From Atlantibacter sp. RC6 (GTDB lineage: Bacteria; Pseudomonadota; Gammaproteobacteria; Enterobacterales; Enterobacteriaceae), in NCBI RefSeq assembly GCF_014193285.1, contig NZ_JACHZE010000011.1, positions 62,001-126,000 of the forward strand: a DNA stretch of 64,000 bases, written 5' to 3'. A program made the translations under genes and the position numbers. Below are positions 40,453 through 51,268 of the stretch, piece by piece (within the stretch, counting starts at the first letter, position 1; every line of letters begins with the position of its first letter). The notes beneath the pieces were generated by a model, which did not search any database, was not told where the DNA came from, and saw nothing but the letters and a program-made list of their open reading frames with translations.

Positions 40453-41052
40453 TCATTTATTGTTTCCTTCCAGGCTTTCAGATAGCGCCAGCTTAATCGG
40501 TTCAATAGCGAAAGTTAGCCCTTTTTCGCCGTTATCTGCCACCACATAGCGAATGGCCCCTTCAGTTTGCTGATAGTAGCGTTTGCTTTTCGCGGCAGTG
40601 AGCAAGGTTGTGACCTTTTTCTGGCTTTGCGCTTTACTGAAAGGAACAATCACGCGCATTACCGCCGCCATGTACTCCAGCGCTTTAGCTTTAGCCGCTT
40701 TTTGTTCCGGACCCTGGATTGGCAGCCAGGTGATTTGCATCGACTTTATTTTCAATGTCCCACGCTCCAGGGCGCTGGAGGCGTACAGATTCTCATTGAT
40801 CTTGGTGGCGGCCCGGGTAATGGCGTCTTTATCCTGGCTTGAGGTAATGGCGCGGAACTCGCTGAGTGTGAGCGGGGCGCTATCCTGATTAAATTTTTCG
40901 CGGAACTGGGAAATGGTCAGGTCGAACGAGGGCGCGCCAGGCAGCAGATAGGGCGCTTTTCCCGGCTGATTCGCCTCGTCGTTTTCCGGCGCGGCAAGGC
41001 CTGCCGCCAGCGGCAAGCAGAGTAATAAGATAGCGAACAGTGACTTTATCAA
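40453..41052 (-). CDS. yiiQ: YiiQ, DUF1454 exported protein
   Basis: Protein of 199 residues with a signal peptide (IKSLFAILLLCLPLAAGLAA) and a DUF1454 domain; function unknown. APYLLPGAP, INENLYASSALERGTLKIKS, WLPIQGPEQKAAKAKA and ALSESLEG are conserved with E. coli YiiQ. A TTG at 41052, preceded by GGGAG, gives exactly the E. coli length, so it is chosen over the longer frame that starts at 41109. Confidence 0.9.
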   Translation of the reverse strand: MIKSLFAILLLCLPLAAGLAAPENDEANQPGKAPYLLPGAPSFDLTISQFREKFNQDSAPLTLSEFRAITSSQDKDAITRAATKINENLYASSALERGTLKIKSMQITWLPIQGPEQKAAKAKALEYMAAVMRVIVPFSKAQSQKKVTTLLTAAKSKRYYQQTEGAIRYVVADNGEKGLTFAIEPIKLALSESLEGNNK

Positions 41053-41162
41053 ACCTGGCTCCCGATAACTGGTTACAGCGATTAAAACGATAACGAGGCG
41101 GCTTGTCAAAATTGACCGGGTTCAGGGTAAACTACGCGGCATGATGATGATAAGGATAATTT

Positions 41163-41582
41163 ATGACCCTACAGCAATGGCTGTTCTCATTTAAGGGGCG
41201 CATCGGGCGTCGCGATTTCTGGATTTGGATCGGTTTATGGATAGTGGCGATGGCGCTGCTGTTTATCCTTGTCGCCAACGGCATTCTCGACGCGCAAACC
41301 GGGGCGTTTGTGCTGGTGTGCCTGCTGTGGCCGACCTCCGCTGTCGTGGTGAAACGCCTGCACGATCGCGGTAAATCTGGGCTGTGGGCGCTACTGATGA
41401 TTGCGGCGTGGATGCTGCTGGCCGGGAACTGGGCGGTGCTGGGTGGCATGTGGCAGTGGGTGGTGGGCCGCTTTGTTCCCACGTTGATTCTGGTGATGTT
41501 GTTGCTCGACCTGGGGGCGTTTATCGGCACCCCCGGCGAGAATAAATACGGCAAAGACACCCTGGATGTAAAATACCGCTGA
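41163..41582 (+). CDS. yiiR: YiiR, DUF805 membrane protein
   Basis: Inner-membrane protein of 139 residues with about four hydrophobic segments and the DUF805 signature (FKGRIGRRDFWIWI at the N-terminus, KRLHDRGKSGLWAL in the middle). Function unknown. It is divergent from yiiQ, and its stop is 1 bp from the convergent fpr stop, without a terminator between. Confidence 0.9.
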   Translation: MTLQQWLFSFKGRIGRRDFWIWIGLWIVAMALLFILVANGILDAQTGAFVLVCLLWPTSAVVVKRLHDRGKSGLWALLMIAAWMLLAGNWAVLGGMWQWVVGRFVPTLILVMLLLDLGAFIGTPGENKYGKDTLDVKYR

Positions 41583-41583
41583 G

Positions 41584-42330
41584 TTACCAGTAGTGCTCCG
41601 CCGTCATATGGCCCGGGCGGCGACGCAGGTGTTTAGTCATTTGCCGGGTCTCTTTCAGCAATTGCTGGGTATCCCGCACCATCTGCGGGTTACCGCATAA
41701 CATCACGTGGCTGTTTTCGGGCTGCATCGTCAGACCCACCGCTTTTTCCAGCTCGCCGCTATCAATCAACGCCGGAACGCGTCCGGTAAGCGAGCCTGCA
41801 ACGGTTTCCCGGCTTACCACGGTCTGGATGCGCAGTTTCCCTTCGTAACGCTGCTCCAGCTCCTGCATCAGCGGGAGATAGCTTAAATCGGCGGCGTAAC
41901 GCGCGGCGTGTACCAGCACGATGTGGTTAAAGCGCTCGAGATCGTGGCCGTACTGGAGAATCGACAGATAGGGGCCGATGGCGGTGCCGGTGGCCAGCAT
42001 CCACAGCGTATCGCAGTCCGGCACTTCTTCCAGCACGAAAAACCCAGCCGCGTCGCTGACGATATTGATTTCATCGCCAGGCTGCATGACGTGCAGACGC
42101 GGGCTAAGTTTGCCTTCCGGCACGTTGACCAGATAAAACTCCAGCGCCGGGTTATCGGGCGCATTCACGTAGGAGTAGGCGCGCTGCACCCGTTCGCCGT
42201 CGATTTCCAGCCCCAGCTTGGCGAACTGCCCGGCCGTAAACGGGGCGACCGGCGCGTCGATGGTGAGACTAAACAGTGCGTCAGTCCAGTGTTGAACCTG
42301 TGTGACTTTGCCTTTTACCCATTCCGCCAT
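41584..42330 (-). CDS. fpr: Ferredoxin/flavodoxin-NADP+ reductase
   Basis: FAD enzyme of 248 residues passing electrons between NADPH and flavodoxin or ferredoxin. FAD-binding RAYSYVNAPDNP (about 50-61), the NADPH-site MLATGTAIGPYLS (about 111-123), and a C-terminal aromatic end (EHYW) are present. In E. coli it belongs to the SoxRS regulon; I could not assign a SoxS box. A hairpin lies between it and glpX. Confidence 0.97.
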   Translation of the reverse strand: MAEWVKGKVTQVQHWTDALFSLTIDAPVAPFTAGQFAKLGLEIDGERVQRAYSYVNAPDNPALEFYLVNVPEGKLSPRLHVMQPGDEINIVSDAAGFFVLEEVPDCDTLWMLATGTAIGPYLSILQYGHDLERFNHIVLVHAARYAADLSYLPLMQELEQRYEGKLRIQTVVSRETVAGSLTGRVPALIDSGELEKAVGLTMQPENSHVMLCGNPQMVRDTQQLLKETRQMTKHLRRRPGHMTAEHYW

Positions 42331-42381
42331 GATTTACTCCACCGATGAATACCCATTAATCTTGCTGAGATAAGCCGCAGA

Positions 42382-42405
42382 TTTCCAGCCCTCACGGGCC
42401 GGAAA
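42382..42405. other. Inverted repeat between glpX and fpr
   Basis: TTTCCAGCCC (42382-42391) and GGGCCGGAAA (42396-42405) pair over ten positions with one mismatch and a TCAC loop. There is no T-tract on either strand. It may be a transcript-end structure of glpX or part of fpr control. Confidence 0.4.
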
Positions 42406-42423
42406 GCTCATTCAGACAAACGA

Positions 42424-43434
42424 TTACAGTATATGCGCCTGTACGTTGGCATCTTTGCGATCGAGATAATGAATGGATTTAATGCGGCGAATGGTGCGCG
42501 ATTTCCCGCGGATCAGCAGGGTTTCCGTGGTGGCGATATTCCCTTTACGGCTGATGCCGTCCAGCAGGTCGCCCTTGGTGATGCCGGTGGCAGAGAAAAT
42601 CACATTATCGCTGCGCGCCATATCGTCGAGGCGCAATACGCTATTGGCTTCAATGCCCATCGCTTTACAGCGCTCAAGCTCCTGTTCACCAATGCGGCGG
42701 TTCTCTTCGCTGTCGCCTTTCACCTGGTGACGCGCCAGCAGGCGGCCATGCATATCGCCATCCAGCGCGCGGATCACCGCGGCGGAAACCACGCCTTCCG
42801 GCGCGCCGCCGATACCGTACAGCACGTCCACTTCGCTGTCGGGCATGCAGGTTAAAATCGAGGCCGCCACGTCGCCGTCTGGAATCGCGAAAACGCGCAC
42901 GCCGAGCTGTTGCATTTCGGCGATGGTGGCATCGTGACGCGGTTTCGCCAGAATGGTGACGGTCAGCTCGCTGAGCGGCTTATTCAGCGCCTGGGCGATG
43001 TTTTGCAGGTTAGTGGCGAGCGGCAAGCTGAGGTCAATAGCGCCTTTCGCGCCCGGGCCGACAATCAGCTTTTCCATGTACATATCCGGGGCGTTAAGAA
43101 ACGTGCCTTTATCGCCTACCGCCAGCACTGCCAGCGCGTTGGCCTGGCCCATCGCCGTCATCCGCGTGCCTTCAATCGGATCAACCGCGATGTCCACCGC
43201 GTCGCCCTGGCCGGTGCCAACGCGCTCGCCGATATACAGCATCGGCGCTTCGTCGATTTCCCCTTCGCCGATAACAATCTGCCCGTCGATATTGACCTGG
43301 TTAAGCATAATGCGCATGGCGTGGACCGCCGCGCCATCCGCGGTGTTTTTATCTCCACGGCCTAACCATTTGTAACCCGCCAGAGCGGCGGCTTCGGTGA
43401 CGCGGGAAAATTCGATGGCAAGTTCTCGTCTCAT
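42424..43434 (-). CDS. glpX: Fructose-1,6-bisphosphatase class II
   Basis: Dephosphorylates fructose 1,6-bisphosphate in gluconeogenesis. It has 336 residues. The metal-site motifs IGEGEIDEAPMLYIGE (about 56-71) and DIAVDPIEGTRM (about 81-92) are intact. It is the third gene of glpFKX, 117 bp after glpK with a terminator hairpin between, so it may get less transcription than glpFK. The start MRRELAIEFSRV is standard. Confidence 0.98.
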   Translation of the reverse strand: MRRELAIEFSRVTEAAALAGYKWLGRGDKNTADGAAVHAMRIMLNQVNIDGQIVIGEGEIDEAPMLYIGERVGTGQGDAVDIAVDPIEGTRMTAMGQANALAVLAVGDKGTFLNAPDMYMEKLIVGPGAKGAIDLSLPLATNLQNIAQALNKPLSELTVTILAKPRHDATIAEMQQLGVRVFAIPDGDVAASILTCMPDSEVDVLYGIGGAPEGVVSAAVIRALDGDMHGRLLARHQVKGDSEENRRIGEQELERCKAMGIEANSVLRLDDMARSDNVIFSATGITKGDLLDGISRKGNIATTETLLIRGKSRTIRRIKSIHYLDRKDANVQAHIL

Positions 43435-43514
43435 AGCTCACTCATTCACTAAAGAAATTGCTGCGGAGTGTAGCACAGGGGGGAGGAGGCTGAAATTTGC
43501 GCGCGGAAGGGAGT

Positions 43515-43541
43515 GAAAAAAGGGACGCCAGCGGCGTCCCT
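43515..43541 (-). terminator. Terminator between glpK and glpX
   Basis: AGGGACGCC (43521-43529), AGC and GGCGTCCCT (43533-43541) form a 9-bp stem; on the minus strand it is followed by TTTTTT. It begins 11 bp beyond the glpK stop codon and should attenuate transcription into glpX. Confidence 0.88.
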
Positions 43542-43551
43542 GAGAGGAAAA

Positions 43552-45931
<2,380 letters not shown>

Positions 45932-46010
45932 AATCGGGTCCTGAAGGTAAAAGTGATGATTATTGTTATTCCGGGTGCGATATCACCCGTTATGCCCTGT
46001 AGACATGGTG

Positions 46011-46085
46011 TTAATTTATCGTTAACGAGCAAAAACGAGAAATATCGAACTTAAAATGTGTGTGGTTCGTCAATAAAACGCGCGT
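46011..46085 (-). promoter_or_regulatory. glpF promoter region with GlpR-like and CRP-like sites
   Basis: The 418-bp gap between glpF and zapB holds, nearer glpF, TTATCGTTAACGAGC (46016-46030) and ATATCGAAC (46042-46050), resembling GlpR half-sites, and a possible CRP site around ATGTGTGTGGTTCGTCA (46056-46072). As I recall the E. coli glpFK control region, this block is strongly conserved. The other part, 46090-46349, should hold the zapB promoter, but I found no convincing hexamers or extra gene there. Confidence 0.6.
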
Positions 46086-46349
46086 TTTCGCGCGAATTTT
46101 GCTGGGGACGCGCACGGAATTCCATATCGACGGCTGGCGTGAGTTGTTAACATTTACCGGGGATATTGGTGAAATGCGTTCGGCATAGACTGAAAAGTGT
46201 TGCATTTCGCAAACAGCATAGAGTGCTGCTGGACACTGGCGGCAACGCTCCATACAATCGGACTCATGTGGTGAGCACCTGGTAATTAAGGCGTCACCGG
46301 AGACGGTAAGGGATAGCACTCTATCAACGCCTGGCAATTCTGGAGAGGT

Positions 46350-46595
46350 ATGACGATGTCATTTGAAGTGTTTGAGAAACTGGAAGCGAAAGTACAGCAG
46401 GCTGTTGATACCATCACCCTGTTGCAGATGGAAATTGAAGAACTGAAAGAAAAGAACAACAGCCTGGCGCAGGAAGTTCAGCACGCGCAGGGCAGCCGTG
46501 AAGAGCTGGAGCGCGAAAACAACCAGCTGAAAGAACAGCAGCACGTGTGGCAGGAACGTCTGCAGGCGCTGCTGGGTCGCATGGAAGAAGTGTAA
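46350..46595 (+). CDS. zapB: Cell division factor ZapB
   Basis: Coiled-coil protein of 81 residues that joins the Z-ring through ZapA and helps link it to MatP at the chromosome terminus. Nearly the whole length is heptad-patterned coiled coil (about 5-78). The ATG follows TGGAGAGGT; a second in-frame ATG two codons on is possible. It ends at an intrinsic terminator. Confidence 0.98.
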   Translation: MTMSFEVFEKLEAKVQQAVDTITLLQMEIEELKEKNNSLAQEVQHAQGSREELERENNQLKEQQHVWQERLQALLGRMEEV

Positions 46596-46611
46596 TTACC
46601 TCTCCCGCATG

Positions 46612-46637
46612 AAAGGCACCGTTTCGGTGCCTTTTTT
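46612..46637 (+). terminator. Terminator after zapB
   Basis: AAAGGCACC (46612-46620) and GGTGCCTTT (46626-46634) close a short loop and run into TTTT. Confidence 0.9.
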
Positions 46638-46759
46638 GTTTCTTCACTCCGCTTATGCTTTTTTCTTCTTGCCCATTCCTTTTCGTTTTTTATCCCGCTT
46701 CGTTAATCTCGCTATAGTCTTTTTCTGGCGGAATCAATGGATAGCTAAGGATAACAAAA

Positions 46760-47578
46760 ATGAAACTGGGGATGTCTCGTGGCCCGATGGCCGCTGCGGT
46801 ACTGCTGACCGGCCTGCTGCTGGCGGGCTGCGACCAACAAAGCGATAGTGCCAAACACATCAAAGTGGGCGTGATTAACGGCGCGGAACAGGATGTGGCG
46901 GAAGTGGCCAAAAAGGTCGCCAAAGAAAAATACGATCTGGATGTGGAACTGGTGGGCTTCAGCGGTTCGCTGCTGCCGAACGATGCCACCAATCAGGGCG
47001 AACTGGATGCCAACGTATTCCAGCATCGTCCGTTCCTCGAACAGGATAACAAAGCGCATAACTACAAACTGGTGGCGGTCGGCAATACCTTTGTCTTCCC
47101 GATGGCCGGTTATTCTCGCCAGATTAAATCGGTTGATGAATTAAAAGATGGCGCAACCGTTGCGATCCCGAACGACCCCACCAATCTGGGCCGCGCGTTG
47201 CTGCTGTTACAGAAAGAGAAGCTGATTACCCTCAAGCCGGATACCGGCCTGCTGCCAACGGCGCTGGATATTACCGCTAACCCACGCCACCTGAACATCA
47301 TGGAGCTGGAAGGCGCGCAGTTGCCGCGCGTGCTGGACGACCCGAAAGTCGACGTGGCGATCATCAGCACCACCTACATTCAGCAGCTGAACCTGTCGCC
47401 GGTACATGACAGCGTGTTTATCGAAGATAAAAACTCGCCGTATGTGAACATTATCGTGACGCGGGAAGAGAACAAAGACGCGGAAAACGTGAAGAAGTTT
47501 ATTCAGTCGTATCAGTCGCCGGAAGTGGCGCAAGCGGCGGAGAAAATCTTTAACGGTGGGGCGGTGCCTGGCTGGTAA
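46760..47578 (+). CDS. NlpA/MetQ family inner-membrane lipoprotein
   Basis: Lipoprotein of 272 residues with a lipobox LLLAGC (about 19-24) and Asp directly after the Cys, the inner-membrane retention signal. KVGVINGAEQDVAEVAKKVAKE, VAVGNTFVFPMAGYS, PNDPTNLGRALLLLQKE and the end FNGGAVPGW match E. coli NlpA closely and MetQ less so. MetQ binds methionine for MetNI; NlpA can partly stand in. No ABC transporter genes are adjacent. In E. coli there is no gene here between zapB and rraA. Confidence 0.9.
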   Translation: MKLGMSRGPMAAAVLLTGLLLAGCDQQSDSAKHIKVGVINGAEQDVAEVAKKVAKEKYDLDVELVGFSGSLLPNDATNQGELDANVFQHRPFLEQDNKAHNYKLVAVGNTFVFPMAGYSRQIKSVDELKDGATVAIPNDPTNLGRALLLLQKEKLITLKPDTGLLPTALDITANPRHLNIMELEGAQLPRVLDDPKVDVAIISTTYIQQLNLSPVHDSVFIEDKNSPYVNIIVTREENKDAENVKKFIQSYQSPEVAQAAEKIFNGGAVPGW

Positions 47579-47581
47579 CAG

Positions 47582-47618
47582 AAAACATTCAGGCCATCCG
47601 AACGGGATGGCCTGAATG
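47582..47618 (-). terminator. Terminator of rraA (and hairpin after the NlpA-like gene)
   Basis: CATTCAGGCCATCC (47586-47599) pairs perfectly over 14 bp with 47605-47618, loop GAACG. On the minus strand it is followed by TTTTC, suiting rraA; on the plus strand no T-run follows. Confidence 0.82.
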
Positions 47619-47622
47619 AGGA

Positions 47623-48108
47623 TTATTCGATATCGAGCGGGTCTTCGGAAAGGATCATGCCGGTATTGTCGGCATACAGATGGTCGCCGGAGAAGAAGGT
47701 CACACCGCCGAAATTGACGCGCACGTCGCTTTCACCAATGCCTTCTCCGGACGCGCCAACCGGAATGGCGGCCAGGGCCTGAATGCCGAGGTCCAGCTCT
47801 TCCAGATCGTCCACCTGACGCACCGCACCGTAGATGACCACGCCTTCCCATTCGTTTTGCACCGCCAGACGCGCCAGTTCGGCGTCAAGCAACGCGCGAC
47901 GAACGGAACCGCCGCCGTCCACCAGTAAAATGCGTCCGCGGCCATTTTGCTCGAGTAGCTCGTACAGCAACCCGTTGTCCTCGAAACATTTCACGGTAAT
48001 GATCTGTCCGCCAAAAGAGGAACGCCCGCCGAAGTTGGAGAACAGCGGCTCCACCACATTGACTTCTTCATGATAAATGTCACAAAGCTCAGAAGTATCG
48101 TATTTCAT
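47623..48108 (-). CDS. rraA: Ribonuclease E activity regulator RraA
   Basis: Ring-forming protein of 161 residues that binds the C-terminal region of RNase E and dampens mRNA decay. It starts [46 protein letters not shown] and [10 protein letters not shown] are conserved. It follows menA on the minus strand after 92 bp; in E. coli it can be made from the menA transcript or from its own stationary-phase promoter. Confidence 0.97.
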   Translation of the reverse strand: MKYDTSELCDIYHEEVNVVEPLFSNFGGRSSFGGQIITVKCFEDNGLLYELLEQNGRGRILLVDGGGSVRRALLDAELARLAVQNEWEGVVIYGAVRQVDDLEELDLGIQALAAIPVGASGEGIGESDVRVNFGGVTFFSGDHLYADNTGMILSEDPLDIE

Positions 48109-48200
48109 AGGCTTAAGGTTTCGTTGCTGCGAGAGTTTTCAGTATATCGCTTTCAGTCGATTGTTGGCAAAATCATCAATTGTTAATTGATATTTGTCAG

Positions 48201-49130
48201 TTAAAAATGGGCCTGACTCAAAATAACACCTATTGCAAACAACAGGTTAGTCAGCAGCGCACCCTTAACTGTACGTTCCAGCATCGGGCGCATCGCCAGC
48301 GGATCGCGTTCCCGCACCACGTATTGCGCCTGTCTGACCAACATCGGCGCCGCCAGAATGAACAACCAGCCCCACGGGCTTTGCAGTGAAAACAGGTTAA
48401 ACAGCGCCAGGCACACCAGCGTGCCGATCAACAAAAATGCGTGATAGCGGCGGGCGCGTTCCGGGCCAAGCCGTACCGCCAGTGTGTTTTTGCCATTGAT
48501 ACGATCGCTGTCGATATCGCGCAGGTTGTTGATATTCAGCACCGCGGTTGCCAGCAGGCCGCAGGCGGTAGCGGGCAGGAAAATCGCCGGGATCAGCGTA
48601 TGCGCCTGCAAATACCAGGTGCCCATCACGCTCAGCCAGCCGAAGAAAATCAGTACCGAAATATCGCCAAGGCCGAGATAGCCGTAAGGGCGGGTGCCCA
48701 CGGTATAGGTGATGGCGGCGATAATCGACAGTAACCCCAGCAACAAAAATCCTAAAAAGTCGCTGAAGGTGCGGCAGGCGACCCATACCAGCGCGAAGCC
48801 GGACAGGCAAATCAGCGCCACAGTAATAATTAACGCACGTTTCATCTGAGCCTGAGTGATCGCGCCCTTTTGCATCCCACGCAGCGGCCCGATGCGGTCC
48901 GGCTTATCGCTGCCTTTTACCGCATCGCCGTAGTCATTGGCGAGGTTGGACAGGATTTGCAGCAGGCCCGCCGTCAGCAGCGCCAGCAGCGCGATCAGCG
49001 GATCGAAGACGCCCTGCCACCAGGCGAGCGCGCTACCAACCACAATGGAGGCGAACGCGAGGGGAAGAGTACGTGGGCGCAGGCTTTCCAGCCAGGCTTG
49101 CGTACGGCTCAGTGATTGTGAGTCAGTCAT
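48201..49130 (-). CDS. menA: 1,4-dihydroxy-2-naphthoate polyprenyltransferase
   Basis: Membrane prenyltransferase of 309 residues that attaches the octaprenyl chain in menaquinone synthesis. It has about nine membrane segments. The aspartate-rich motif NLANDYGDAVKGSDKPDR (about 63-80) and the second motif NNLRDIDSDRINGKNTLAV are complete. It lies upstream of rraA and downstream of hslVU on the same strand, separated from hslVU by a terminator. Confidence 0.97.
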   Translation of the reverse strand: MTDSQSLSRTQAWLESLRPRTLPLAFASIVVGSALAWWQGVFDPLIALLALLTAGLLQILSNLANDYGDAVKGSDKPDRIGPLRGMQKGAITQAQMKRALIITVALICLSGFALVWVACRTFSDFLGFLLLGLLSIIAAITYTVGTRPYGYLGLGDISVLIFFGWLSVMGTWYLQAHTLIPAIFLPATACGLLATAVLNINNLRDIDSDRINGKNTLAVRLGPERARRYHAFLLIGTLVCLALFNLFSLQSPWGWLFILAAPMLVRQAQYVVRERDPLAMRPMLERTVKGALLTNLLFAIGVILSQAHF

Positions 49131-49144
49131 AGTAAGCGAACCAA

Positions 49145-49171
49145 TAAAAAATGGGGGCGAATTGCCCCCAT
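49145..49171 (-). terminator. Terminator of hslVU
   Basis: ATGGGGGC (49151-49158), GAATT and GCCCCCAT (49164-49171); on the minus strand this is followed by T6. It lies about 130 bp beyond the hslU stop and just before the menA start. Confidence 0.9.
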
Positions 49172-49302
49172 CGTAAATGATGAAATTGCACTGAGCGCGA
49201 TTATAACCACAACCACCGGTAAGTTGCAGAGGTGTCGCCGAACTCTGTTAAGCGAGACGTGCCGACCACCTCTTTAGAGTTACGCGCCGAACAAACAGGC
49301 AA

Positions 49303-50634
49303 TTACAGAATGAAGCGGCTCAAATCTTCATCCGCAACCAGCTCATCCAGATGCTTACCAACGTATTCCGCATCAATGATGATGGTCTGACCGTTGAGAT
49401 CGCTGGCGTCGTAGGAGATCTCTTCCATCAGACGCTCCAGCACGGTATGTAAACGACGCGCGCCGATGTTCTCGGTGCTCTCGTTAACCTGCCACGCCGC
49501 CTGGGCGATGCGTTTGATGCCGTCATCAGTGAAGTCGATATTCACGCCTTCGGTCGCCATCAGCGCTTTGTACTGGACGGTGACAGAGGCGTTCGGCTCG
49601 GTCAGGATGCGTTCAAAGTCTTCTGCGGTCAGCGCCTGAAGCTCAACGCGGATCGGCAGACGACCCTGTAATTCCGGGATCAGGTCAGACGGGCTGGCCA
49701 CCTGGAACGCGCCGGAAGCGATAAACAGGATGTGGTCGGTTTTCACCATGCCGTGTTTGGTGGATACCGTACAGCCTTCCACCAGCGGCAGCAGGTCGCG
49801 CTGCACGCCTTCACGGGACACATCCGGGCCGGATACGTTACCGCGCTTACAGATTTTGTCGATCTCATCGATAAACACGATGCCGTGCTGTTCAACCGCG
49901 TCAATCGCGTCTTGCTTCAGCTCTTCCGGATTGACCAGTTTGGCGGCTTCTTCTTCCACCAGCAGCTTCATCGCGTCTTTGATTTTCAGCTTACGCGGCT
50001 TCTGCTTCTGCCCGCCCAGGTTCTGGAACATGGACTGTAGCTGGTTGGTCATCTCTTCCATGCCCGGAGGCGCCATGATTTCTACGCCCATCGGCGCAGC
50101 GGCGAGATTGATTTCAATCTCTTTATCATCCAGTTGGCCTTCACGCAGCTTCTTGCGGAACGCCTGACGCGCGGCAGAAGGCTCCTGCGCCTGCTCCGCC
50201 TGGCCCCAGTTGTTTTTAGCCGGTGGGATCAGCACATCCAGAATGCGCTCTTCCGCCATCTCTTCGGCGCGATAGCGGTTCTTTTCAATGGACTGCATGC
50301 GCACCATCTTAATCGCGGCATCGGTCAGATCGCGGATGATAGAATCCACTTCTTTACCGACATAGCCCACTTCGGTGAACTTGGTCGCTTCCACTTTGAT
50401 AAACGGCGCATGGGCCAGTTTAGCCAGACGACGGGCGATTTCGGTTTTACCCACGCCGGTGGGGCCGATCATCAGAATGTTTTTCGGTGTCACTTCATGA
50501 CGCAGCTCTTCATCAAGCTGCATACGGCGCCAGCGGTTACGCAGCGCGATGGCCACAGAACGCTTCGCCGCGTCCTGGCCGATAATGTGTTTGTCGAGTT
50601 CGCTGACAATTTCGCGTGGGGTCATTTCAGACAT
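49303..50634 (-). CDS. hslU: ATPase subunit HslU (ClpY) of the HslUV protease
   Basis: AAA+ unfoldase of 443 residues that feeds substrates to HslV. The Walker A motif [13 protein letters not shown] (about 57-69), the inserted I domain (about 110-240), the Walker B motif FIDEIDKI (about 253-260) and the C-terminal tail DLSRFIL that activates HslV are all seen. It starts 9 bp after hslV, in the same heat-shock operon. Confidence 0.99.
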   Translation of the reverse strand: MSEMTPREIVSELDKHIIGQDAAKRSVAIALRNRWRRMQLDEELRHEVTPKNILMIGPTGVGKTEIARRLAKLAHAPFIKVEATKFTEVGYVGKEVDSIIRDLTDAAIKMVRMQSIEKNRYRAEEMAEERILDVLIPPAKNNWGQAEQAQEPSAARQAFRKKLREGQLDDKEIEINLAAAPMGVEIMAPPGMEEMTNQLQSMFQNLGGQKQKPRKLKIKDAMKLLVEEEAAKLVNPEELKQDAIDAVEQHGIVFIDEIDKICKRGNVSGPDVSREGVQRDLLPLVEGCTVSTKHGMVKTDHILFIASGAFQVASPSDLIPELQGRLPIRVELQALTAEDFERILTEPNASVTVQYKALMATEGVNIDFTDDGIKRIAQAAWQVNESTENIGARRLHTVLERLMEEISYDASDLNGQTIIIDAEYVGKHLDELVADEDLSRFIL

Positions 50635-50643
50635 GGGAAATCC

Positions 50644-51174
50644 TTACGCTTTAGAGGAGAGTTCTTCGATGGTCAGGAAGTGGTTGGTGTAGATGCAAAT
50701 ATCACCTGCAATCCCCAGCGACTTCTCAACAATTTCACGGGCGTCCAGTTCGGTGTTTTCCAGCAGCGCGCGCGCCGCGGCCTGGGCATACGGGCCACCG
50801 GAACCAATCGCAATCAAATCGTTTTCCGGTTGGATCACATCGCCGTTACCGGTGATGATCAGGGATGCCGTTTCATCCGCCACCGCCAGCAGCGCTTCCA
50901 GACGGCGCAGCATACGGTCGGTACGCCAGTCTTTGGCAAGCTCTACAGCCGCTTTCACCAGATGGCCCTGATGCATTTCCAGTTTGCGTTCGAAGAGTTC
51001 AAACAGCGTGAAGGCGTCCGCCGTACCGCCCGCGAAACCCGCAATGACTTTATCGTTGTAAAGGCGACGCACTTTTTTGACGTTGCCTTTCATTACGGTA
51101 TTGCCCAGAGTGGCCTGTCCATCGCCACCAATCACCACCTGTCCGTTGCGGCGTACGCTTACTATTGTTGTCAC
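50644..51174 (-). CDS. hslV: Proteasome-like peptidase HslV (ClpQ)
   Basis: Threonine protease of 176 residues forming the double hexamer of HslUV. After Met removal the catalytic Thr1 is exposed ([19 protein letters not shown]). Gly and Lys of the active site ([12 protein letters not shown]) are conserved. It is first in hslVU, behind a sigma32-type promoter and a stable 5' hairpin. Confidence 0.99.
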   Translation of the reverse strand: MTTIVSVRRNGQVVIGGDGQATLGNTVMKGNVKKVRRLYNDKVIAGFAGGTADAFTLFELFERKLEMHQGHLVKAAVELAKDWRTDRMLRRLEALLAVADETASLIITGNGDVIQPENDLIAIGSGGPYAQAAARALLENTELDAREIVEKSLGIAGDICIYTNHFLTIEELSSKA

Positions 51175-51205
51175 TGACAGACCCCTTTTCGATAGCTGAA
51201 TACAG

Positions 51206-51226
51206 GCCCCGCGCCAGGCGCGGGGC
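51206..51226 (-). promoter_or_regulatory. Stable 5' UTR hairpin of hslVU mRNA
   Basis: GCCCCGCGCC (51206-51215) and GGCGCGGGGC (51217-51226) are perfect complements flanking one base, so the transcript forms a GC-only hairpin with a small loop near its 5' end. As I recall, a comparable stem-loop stabilises hslVU mRNA in E. coli. There is no T-tract, so it is not a terminator. Confidence 0.8.
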
Positions 51227-51238
51227 AGAATGCAATTA

Positions 51239-51268
51239 TAGATGGGGGGTGTTTTGGGGGTTTCAACC
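51239..51268 (-). promoter_or_regulatory. Heat-shock (sigma32) promoter of hslVU
   Basis: On the minus strand GGTTGAAA (complement of 51261-51268) and CCCCATCTA (complement of 51239-51247) are 13 bp apart, an excellent fit to sigma32 boxes. It overlaps the end of ftsN, and a TATAAT also overlaps the -10. The same arrangement is known for E. coli hslVU. Confidence 0.88.

Noticed and set aside
46011-46337. Possible 108-codon gene in the glpF-zapB gap
   Set aside because: It covers the conserved glpF control region, has no ribosome-binding site, and the protein resembles nothing known to me.
50134-51177. 347-codon open frame antisense to hslU-hslV
   Set aside because: It spans two real genes on the other strand and has no recognisable domain or start signal.
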